Below, one piece after another: positions 1-4,351 of a DNA stretch of 5,685 bases; the first letter of the stretch is position 1; each line of letters begins with the position of its first letter. This DNA comes from Alphaproteobacteria bacterium (GTDB taxonomy: Bacteria; Pseudomonadota; Alphaproteobacteria; UBA828), in assembly GCA_029937205.1 (NCBI GenBank), contig JAPYQV010000207.1:1-5685 (forward strand). The letters are read 5' to 3'. Position numbers and translations under genes: made by a program. Below the pieces are notes generated by a model. That model searched no databases and was not told the origin of the DNA. It was given only the letters and a program-made list of their open reading frames with translations.

Positions 1-132
1 GGCGTACACGACTCACCAATTCCCGAACACGTCTGTCGAGAGTGCGTTGACGTGGTCGTCGGAACTATCACTCAACCCGGCTTCATACCTCTTGTGGCCT
101 CGTGGCGTGAGAATCGTAGTGAGTAAGGAACG

Positions 133-918
133 ATGGCGGGCATTTTTAACAGATACATCGGCATTGACTATTCCGGTGCGCAGACACCGACCGCCAGCCT
201 CAAGGGCCTTCGGGTCTATTTGGCTCAGGGCGACACGCCACCCGTGGAGGTGCTTCCACCGCCTGGCCCTCGGAAGTACTGGACCCGCAAGGGCGTAGCC
301 CACTGGCTAGTCGAGCGCCTTTCGGAATATGCGCCGACACTGGTCGGCATCGACCACGGTTTTTCGTTTCCGCTGCGTTACTTCGAGGCTCACGAACTGG
401 AACCCAGTTGGCCCACGTTTCTCGATGATTTTCAGCGCCACTGGCCCACCGACGAGGACAATACCTATGTGCAGTTTGTTCGCGATGGCGTGGCGGGTGA
501 CGGAGCGTCGCGCATGGGTAATTCACGCTGGAGACGGTTGACAGAAGAACGGGCCGGCGCGGCGAAGTCAGTCTTTCATTTCGACGTGCAGGGGCAGGCG
601 GCTAAATCCACCCACGCCGGAATTCCCTGGCTGCGCTTTATACGGCTGCGGGCTGGCAACAAAGTGCATTTCTGGCCCTTCGACGGCTGGGATATTCCCG
701 AAGGGCGATCAGTTGTTTCAGAGGTATATCCGGCGCTGTGGAGCCGAGGATATGCTCGTGAGGAGCGGGCGGGAGACCAACACGACGCTTATTGCATTGC
801 CGCTTGGCTTTCACGCCAGGACCGGGAAGGCGACCTGGACGCGTTCCTCAATCCCTCTCTGACGACAGCCGAGAAGACGGCGGCCCAAGTGGAAGGTTGG
901 ATATTGGGAGTTGCCTAA
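133..918 (+). CDS. DUF429-like RNase H-fold protein, function unknown
   Basis: This 261-residue protein has no recognised pathway role. Its layout fits the DUF429 family, which adopts an RNase H/RuvC-like fold and is expected to bind a metal ion and act on nucleic acid, though the substrate is not established. The acidic positions typical of the fold are visible: D12 in the first strand (YIGIDYSGA), D74 (VGIDHGFSFP), E197 in the characteristic SEVYPALW segment, and D218 in HDAYCIAAWLSR near the C-terminus. No signal peptide or membrane segment is seen, so it should be cytoplasmic. The ATG at 133 follows a purine-rich AAGGA at 125-129, rather close but usable, and no better start lies downstream before the first strand. 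It stands alone: no gene overlaps it, no clear terminator follows, and it ends about 230 bases from a tRNA remnant, so it could be island cargo. Family assignment is fairly sure; function is open. Confidence 0.75.
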   Translation: MAGIFNRYIGIDYSGAQTPTASLKGLRVYLAQGDTPPVEVLPPPGPRKYWTRKGVAHWLVERLSEYAPTLVGIDHGFSFPLRYFEAHELEPSWPTFLDDFQRHWPTDEDNTYVQFVRDGVAGDGASRMGNSRWRRLTEERAGAAKSVFHFDVQGQAAKSTHAGIPWLRFIRLRAGNKVHFWPFDGWDIPEGRSVVSEVYPALWSRGYAREERAGDQHDAYCIAAWLSRQDREGDLDAFLNPSLTTAEKTAAQVEGWILGVA

Positions 919-1046
919 GCATTTCTATCCTCCCAGTTGAATTCACCTGTTCTGTGTCCGGTCCTGTTCCTTCGAGCTAAAACATCCCACAAAGCCCGCT
1001 GAAGCCGAATTATAGGTGTAAATATGTTGCTGGATATTGCTTTCCG

Positions 1047-1066
1047 GTTCGTCCCGAGTTCGTCCC
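1047..1066. repeat. Tandem GTTCGTCCC repeat, 11-bp period
   Basis: GTTCGTCCC occurs at 1047-1055 and again at 1058-1066, separated by GA, so the copies sit one helical turn apart. Short direct repeats of this spacing beside a tRNA 3' end resemble the arm-type binding sites of tyrosine integrases. No integrase gene is present in the window, so this role is inferred. Confidence 0.4.
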
Positions 1067-1074
1067 TACGCGGT

Positions 1075-1103
1075 GACTAGGGACATTTGAAAATTTCCTA
1101 GTC
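1075..1103. repeat. 7-bp inverted repeat GACTAGG/CCTAGTC
   Basis: GACTAGG at 1075-1081 is the exact reverse complement of CCTAGTC at 1097-1103, with a 15-base AT-rich centre. It lies between the tandem GTTCGTCCC repeat and the tRNA remnant. It could be a protein-binding dyad of an old attachment site or a weak hairpin; it has no T-run and is a poor terminator candidate. Confidence 0.35.
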
Positions 1104-1145
1104 TGTGGGAAGTCCGGTAAAACATTGATATAAATTGGTAAAAAG

Positions 1146-1195
1146 TGGTTGCGGGGGTAGGATTTGAACCAACAACCTTCAGGTTCAGAGCCTGA
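1146..1195 (-). tRNA. Initiator tRNA (fMet) 3' half, remnant; probable attachment-site scar
   Basis: Read on the minus strand, these 50 bases carry the 3' part of a tRNA: the anticodon arm TCAGG-CTCTGAA-CCTGA, a variable loop, a T arm with TTCAAAT loop, the acceptor 3' strand CCCCGCA, discriminator A and an encoded CCA. The sequence matches the alphaproteobacterial initiator tRNA as I recall it. The differences are in the anticodon (CTG instead of CAT), one variable-loop base and one T-stem base that leaves a T-T mismatch. The 5' half (acceptor, D arm) is absent: sequence beyond 1195 does not match, so no functional tRNA can be made. The 3' half of tRNA genes is the usual integrase target, so this is best read as an att scar. 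The apparent Gln anticodon may come from the junction with the neighbouring transposase piece. Confidence 0.7.
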
Positions 1196-1217
1196 TGCGG
1201 GCGGATGTGATTGTACG
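1182..1217 (-). pseudogene. Fragment resembling an IS3-type transposase C-terminus
   Basis: On the minus strand this stretch encodes YNHIRPHQALNL. That is close to the conserved C-terminal Y-N-x-x-R-P-H-x-A/S-L motif of rve-type (DDE integrase core) transposases of the IS3 and IS481 groups. No DDE core or IS end is found upstream on that strand, where the frame runs into unrelated sequence. The piece partly overlaps the tRNA remnant, sharing the anticodon-arm bases. The match is only a dozen residues, so chance resemblance is possible, but RPHQALN is a distinctive string. Confidence 0.4.
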
Positions 1218-1289
1218 GTCGCAGCCTTCCGCGACTGGCTGCTCGAGGAAGCGCGCGCCTCGCGTCCAGAGGCCTGCGAGGTGCCATGA
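1218..1289 (+). pseudogene. C-terminal fragment of a probable LysR-type regulator
   Basis: The plus strand encodes VAAFRDWLLEEARA followed by a short tail and TGA at 1287-1289. The FRDWLLEEA pattern is typical of the last helix of LysR-family (GcvA-like) transcriptional regulators, which lies just before their C-terminus. Everything upstream (winged helix, effector domain) is missing: the match stops at about 1217, where the transposase-like piece begins. A GC-rich hairpin starts five bases after the stop, as expected of a genuine gene end. It cannot be functional. The match is short, so the family call is moderate. Confidence 0.45.
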
Positions 1290-1293
1290 GATC

Positions 1294-1307
1294 GGGCGGT
1301 TCCGCCC
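1294..1307 (+). terminator. Terminator-like hairpin after the LysR-like fragment
   Basis: GGGCGG at 1294-1299 and CCGCCC at 1302-1307 form a compact hairpin (five pairs closing a GTTC loop) five bases after the TGA of the LysR-like fragment. There is no T-run behind it, so it would be a weak or factor-assisted terminator. It may be the leftover terminator of the lost gene. Confidence 0.4.
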
Positions 1308-1313
1308 CTATAG

Positions 1314-1577
1314 CTGATGGATAGCGCCGACAGACAGGATTCGTGCTTGGCGCGGACGACGAAGATCAAACATCTGAATAAGAAGATAGCCAAACTGATA
1401 GAAGAGATGGAGCGCTTGGCAGAGGTTGAAAAGGAGATGCTGTCGCGCCCGGAACATCAGGTCTCCGAGACCGATGCCGATGCACGCTCCATGGCCACAA
1501 GCGGCAGAGGCTGTGGCATGGTCGGTCATATTTATGAGCACCGCCCCGGGCGCACCATGACGCAAGCCGATAAATGA
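1314..1577 (+). pseudogene. IS1182-type transposase, internal fragment
   Basis: The frame encodes about 87 residues. Its first three quarters resemble the middle of IS1182-family transposases: a charged coiled stretch (LNKKIAKLIEEMERLAEVEKEML) followed by the segment QVSETDADARSMATSGRG and then GMVG, which normally leads into the catalytic core strand GYNVQ. Here similarity stops after GMVGH at about 1533, and the last 14 residues are unrelated. On the left a TAG stands at 1311-1313, just before the homology begins, so the N-terminal DNA-binding part and the downstream DDE residues are both gone. The ATG at 1317 is internal to the original protein and is not a true start. No terminal inverted repeats or target duplication were found. 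The piece is a dead insertion-sequence relic next to the other fragments at 1146-1289. Confidence 0.65.
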
Positions 1578-1594
1578 TCTTCCGCCGAATTCAT

Positions 1595-1617
1595 CTCGCA
1601 CTTGTGCGGAGTGCGAG
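1595..1617 (+). repeat. 8-bp hairpin CTCGCACT/AGTGCGAG
   Basis: CTCGCACT (1595-1602) pairs perfectly with AGTGCGAG (1610-1617) around the seven-base loop TGTGCGG. It lies 18 bases after the end of the transposase relic. A short T-run (1628-1631) comes eleven bases after the stem, too far for a canonical intrinsic terminator. It may be a weak terminator or a structured element end. Confidence 0.45.
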
Positions 1618-1799
1618 GTTCAAACAATTTTAAATTTGAGATGCCAATTTAGGCCGTGGAAGTAATTTGGGTAGCGATAATGTGAAAGGACTAGCAGGTT
1701 GGACTATTGAGGACCTGTTCTATGAATAAGTTGTCGCGAAGTCCCAATGGTTTCACTTAGATCGTTTGACGTTCCATTTGGTTCATTGGGTGTTGGCAG

Positions 1800-1809
1800 T
1801 GTTGCAACA
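1800..1809. promoter_or_regulatory. 10-bp perfect palindrome TGTTGCAACA
   Basis: TGTTGCAACA is a perfect palindrome, and its GTTGCA half is repeated directly at 1810-1815. It could be a protein-binding site, but no adjacent intact gene is positioned to be controlled by it, and a 10-bp palindrome may occur by chance. Confidence 0.2.
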
Positions 1810-1830
1810 GTTGCATGGTCTGAAAACAAT

Positions 1831-1850
1831 TTTACCCAATATTGAGTAAA
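1831..1850. promoter_or_regulatory. 20-bp operator-like dyad
   Basis: TTTACCCAATATTGAGTAAA is symmetrical about 1840/1841 with nine of ten positions matching (only C1836 and A1845 fail to pair) and a central CAATATTG palindrome. The length and AT-rich centre are typical of sites for dimeric helix-turn-helix proteins. No intact gene begins nearby, so if it is an operator its gene is lost or outside view. Confidence 0.3.
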
Positions 1851-1971
1851 CCGAGCCAGCCCACCAGCCAATCTAGCTATTATTAGATCAATAAAATCGT
1901 TGATATCCAGAATACGCCGTCACACCCTCCGAGCCAAAGTTTGAGCAAGTGTCAACAAGAATATAGCTGTA

Positions 1972-1988
1972 CCCTCCGCACTTGAGGG
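1972..1988 (-). terminator. Hairpin downstream of the thiolase gene
   Basis: CCCTC (1972-1976) and GAGGG (1984-1988) enclose a seven-base loop, about 35 bases beyond the thiolase stop codon in its direction of reading. There is no T-run on the minus strand after the stem, so it is a weak terminator candidate. The stem is only five pairs. Confidence 0.3.
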
Positions 1989-2022
1989 AGAGGATTTTGA
2001 GCGTGAAGGATGGGTGTGATGC

Positions 2023-3192
2023 CTAGCGCAGCGGCTCCAGGATCGAGCAGAAATTTGCCACCGCCGTTCCGCCCATGTTGAAGATGCCGGCCATTTTGGC
2101 GTCCTTGACCTGGATGCCGCCGGCCGTGCCGGTGAGTTGTTTGGCGCTCAGCACATGCATGGAGACGCCGGTGGCGCCGATCGGGTGGCCTTTGGATTTT
2201 AGGCCGCCCGACGGGTTGATCGGCAGTTTGCCGTCCATCTCGGTCCAGCCCTCGTGAATGGCGCGCGCACCCTCGCCGCGCTTCGTTAGGCCCATGGCTT
2301 CGTATTCGAGCAATTCGGCGATGGTAAAGCAGTCGTGGGTTTCGACGAAATCGAGATCGTCGAGGGTAAGGCCGGATGCGCTCAGGGCCTTGCCCCAGGC
2401 CTTCTCGCAGCCGTCGAAGAGCAGAATATCGCGCCGGCTCATGGGCAGGAAATCATTGACGTGCACGGCGGCGCGGAAGATCACCGCCTTCTCCATGGCG
2501 AGCGCGCTTTCCACATCGCTCAATATCACGGCGGCGGCGCCGTCGGAGACCAGCGAGCAATCGGTGCGCTTGAGCGGGCCGCCGGCGACAAGCGGGTTCT
2601 TGTCCGAGACATTGCGGCAGAAATCATAGCCCAGATCTTTTTGGATTTGCGCCAGCGGGTTGCGCGCGCCGTTCTTGTGGTTCTTGGCCGCGATCTTGGC
2701 CAAGGCGTCGCTTTGATCGCCGTGGCGCTGAAAATAATTCTCGGCAATGGTGCCGAATACGCCGGCAAATCCACCCTCGATATCGGCCTCCTCCTTAACA
2801 TAGGACGCTCTTAGAAGATTTTCGCCGATCGCCGGGCCGCGCGTGTCGGTCATCTTCTCGACGCCGACCACCAACACGAAACGCGCGCGTTTGGCTTCGA
2901 TCGAATTGATGCCCTGATGGATGGCGGCGCTGCCCGTGGCGCAAGCATTCTCGACCCGCGTGGCCGGCACAAAGCGGAAGGCATCATCGGCTTGCAAGGC
3001 AAGCGAGGCGGTAAACTCCTGGCGCGAGAAGCCGGCATTGCAGTGGCCGACAAATATCTCGTCGATATCCTTGGCTTCCAGGCCCGAATCTTCCAGCGCG
3101 CCCCGCGCCGCCTGAACGATCAGCGATTCGACATCCTCATTTTCATGCTTACCAAACGGCGTGTGGCTCCAGCCGACAATACAGGCGGTCAT
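2023..3192 (-). CDS. Thiolase, SCP2-like (acetyl-CoA acetyltransferase superfamily)
   Basis: This 389-residue protein has the full length of a thiolase, an enzyme family that makes or cleaves a carbon-carbon bond beside a CoA thioester in lipid or ketoacid metabolism. The nucleophilic Cys84 lies in VENACATGSAA, the HDCF loop is at 286-289, and the catalytic His336 sits in NPSGGLKSKGHPIGATG. The usual C-terminal Cys-x-Gly of classic thiolases is replaced by GIFNMGG (369-375). In SCP2-type thiolases the Cys of the HDCF loop (here C288) takes that role, so an active site is still plausible. The ATG at 3192 is chosen because a strong AAGGAG lies seven to eight bases upstream and homology starts there (MTACIVGWSHTPFG); the open frame upstream is unrelated. 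Members of this group often act with a small DUF35 OB-fold partner, which is not seen here. Substrate is unknown. Its 3' side faces gene-free, rearranged DNA. Confidence 0.88.
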   Translation of the reverse strand: MTACIVGWSHTPFGKHENEDVESLIVQAARGALEDSGLEAKDIDEIFVGHCNAGFSRQEFTASLALQADDAFRFVPATRVENACATGSAAIHQGINSIEAKRARFVLVVGVEKMTDTRGPAIGENLLRASYVKEEADIEGGFAGVFGTIAENYFQRHGDQSDALAKIAAKNHKNGARNPLAQIQKDLGYDFCRNVSDKNPLVAGGPLKRTDCSLVSDGAAAVILSDVESALAMEKAVIFRAAVHVNDFLPMSRRDILLFDGCEKAWGKALSASGLTLDDLDFVETHDCFTIAELLEYEAMGLTKRGEGARAIHEGWTEMDGKLPINPSGGLKSKGHPIGATGVSMHVLSAKQLTGTAGGIQVKDAKMAGIFNMGGTAVANFCSILEPLR

Positions 3193-3315
3193 CAATTTTC
3201 TCCTTACAAACTCTTTGGAATACCGAAACAAGACCGGGGCAATACTAAAACAAAACCGGGCTGACTGGACAAGTGGCCTATAAAGATGTTTACACGTAGC
3301 GCCGGTGGCGAAACC
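3193..3315. promoter_or_regulatory. Divergent control region, thiolase and hemerythrin cluster
   Basis: This interval separates two genes read away from each other. Leftwards it holds the thiolase ribosome site AAGGAG (about 3199-3204). Rightwards TATAAA at 3279-3284 is a possible -10 box for the hemerythrin gene; it abuts the ATG at 3286, which favours the later start at 3316. No convincing -35 was found at standard spacing. On the minus strand TTGTCC (about 3265-3270) with TAGTAT further on is a weak thiolase promoter candidate. A tandem repeat occupies the centre. Confidence 0.45.
3219..3261. repeat. Tandem 22-bp repeat in the divergent promoter
   Basis: Two head-to-tail copies begin at 3219 and 3241, fitting AATACYRAAACAARACCGGG with three differences in the first 20 bases. 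The 22-bp period places the copies two helical turns apart on the same DNA face, as expected for side-by-side binding of a regulator. They lie between the two divergent start codons, so one protein could control both genes. Confidence 0.55.
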
Positions 3316-3927
3316 ATGGCGAATAATATGGCCAAAAAGACAAACGGCAAAATCAGGGCGGGCGGCACGGGGGAAACTCCTGCGCATTTGCGCTTTCGCG
3401 AAGTCTCCCATGAGGAGCACCGCGAACTGCGCGACATTCTGCTCGGGCTGATCAACGCTTTCGAAACGTGCAATCTGAAGGGTGCTTCGAAACTGTTCAG
3501 CCAATTTTGCAATCACACCGGACCGCATTTCCGTTACGAGGAAGAGACGCTCCACCCGCTGCTCGAACGCATCCTCGGCAGAGTGCAGGTCGAACACCTG
3601 AATTGCGAGCACGACCGCGCCATCGTCGACGCCATCTATTTGGGCAAACTTACCAGCGCCAAGCGTCTCGGCGAAGACCAGGCGCGCCAGGGAAAACGTC
3701 TGGTGCGGCGCATCCTGCCGCATGTCAGCGATTGCGACGGTCTCGCCGTGATGGTCGAGATGATGTCGGAAGCCGAGGTCGAGACCATTCTGGCGGCGCG
3801 TGAGGGCGCCCTGAAGGACAATGTCGCGCTCCTCGAATGGGCCTCGAAAGTGCGGCCGCGCTCGTTCCGCGATACCTATCAACGGGATTATTATGCCACC
3901 CGCCGCCAGGCGCGGGGATATGGCTAG
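3316..3927 (+). CDS. Hemerythrin (HHE) domain protein
   Basis: This protein, 203 residues from the chosen start, carries a hemerythrin-type four-helix domain, which binds a di-iron centre able to bind oxygen or respond to nitric oxide and redox state. Candidate ligands in order are H35 (SHEEHREL), H71 and E75 in the HxxxE motif (GPHFRYEE), H99 (CEHDRA), and H136 with D141 (LPHVSDCD). The first 30 residues are Lys/Gly-rich and look disordered; a long C-terminal extension ends in a basic, Arg/Tyr-rich tail. No membrane segment is seen. An in-frame ATG at 3286 would add ten residues; 3316 is preferred because GGTGG lies seven bases upstream and a possible -10 box abuts 3286, but this is not settled. 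The receiver-kinase gene begins 15 bases after the stop, so the two are probably co-transcribed and the protein may feed the sensor pathway. Confidence 0.8.
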   Translation: MANNMAKKTNGKIRAGGTGETPAHLRFREVSHEEHRELRDILLGLINAFETCNLKGASKLFSQFCNHTGPHFRYEEETLHPLLERILGRVQVEHLNCEHDRAIVDAIYLGKLTSAKRLGEDQARQGKRLVRRILPHVSDCDGLAVMVEMMSEAEVETILAAREGALKDNVALLEWASKVRPRSFRDTYQRDYYATRRQARGYG

Positions 3928-3942
3928 GCAGGACGGAACCCT

Positions 3943-4324
3943 ATGGCTCTAATCGCCATCGTCGACGATCAGATCACCAACCGGCGGATCTATTTCGCGC
4001 CTCGCGGCCTCGCTCGTGCCCGGTGCCGACGTGCAGAGCTTCGCCGACCCGATCAAGGCGCTCGAGTGGACCAAGGAGAATATCCCCGACATCGTCATCA
4101 GTGATTTCCAGATGGGGACGATGAATGGCGCTTCTTTTACCGCCGCGTTTCGCGCTCAAAAGGGCTGCGAGGATGTGCCGGTCATTATCGTCACCGCCTA
4201 CGAGGACAAATCCTTCCGCTACCGCGCACTCGATGCCGGCGCCACCGATTTTATTACTAGCCCGGTGGATGCGCGCGAATTTGGCACGCGTCTCAGGAAT
4301 CTGCTGCGTCTCAGACGGCACTAG
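3943..4324 (+). pseudogene. Response-regulator receiver domain, frameshifted
   Basis: The ATG at 3943 has AGGA nine bases upstream and encodes MALIAIVDDQITNRRIY, the first strand and acidic pair (D8, D9) of a receiver domain. The frame then fails and stops at a TGA at 4102-4104. Dropping one T from the run at 3993-3995 joins it to the next frame (SRLAASLVPGADVQSFADP), which continues as a normal receiver to a TAG at 4322-4324. In the corrected protein the phospho-acceptor is D54 (IVISDFQMG) and the switch Thr is T84 (IIVTAYED). The conserved Lys before Pro107 is Ser106 (ITSPVD), which would weaken standard phosphorylation chemistry. The GTG at 4016 could start only a truncated domain lacking D8/D9. 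The stop falls in a helix that would otherwise continue into the kinase. The gene is either decayed or affected by a sequence error. Confidence 0.75.
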
Positions 4325-4351
4325 CTCGATTTGCAAAAGCGCGGCACGCAA

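Larger units (their letters stand above)
1578..2022. other. AT-rich gene-free interval
   Basis: No plausible gene is seen on either strand between the transposase relic and the thiolase stop codon. Base composition is visibly richer in A/T than the flanking genes. Features present are hairpins at 1595-1617 and 1972-1988, a 7-bp inverted pair CCCAATG/CATTGGG (1743-1749 and 1784-1790), a palindrome at 1800-1809, a 20-bp dyad at 1831-1850, and TCACACCC at 1920-1927 inverted as GGGTGTGA at 2012-2019. The interval may be the non-coding remainder of an acquired element. Confidence 0.6.

Noticed and set aside
47..75. Sigma-70 promoter before the DUF429 gene (TTGACG at 47-52)
   Set aside because: No acceptable -10 hexamer is found 16-18 bases downstream; ACTCAA at 70-75 is too poor a match.
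1146..1195. Functional Gln (CTG) tRNA
   Set aside because: The acceptor 5' strand and D arm are missing, and the body matches initiator tRNA rather than Gln tRNA.
1010..1393. Minus-strand frame of 127 codons across the tRNA remnant
   Set aside because: It spans tRNA, LysR-like and transposase pieces in unrelated frames. The overlapping frame at 1066-1287 includes SNPTPATT, a common artefact of translating a tRNA T arm.
2335..2814. Plus-strand frame of 159 codons opposite the thiolase
   Set aside because: It is antisense to conserved thiolase sequence, and the translation has no recognisable motif.
3193..3882. Upstream extension of the thiolase frame to 3882
   Set aside because: The added residues do not resemble thiolase, overlap the hemerythrin gene antisense, and bypass a strong ribosome site at the 3192 start.
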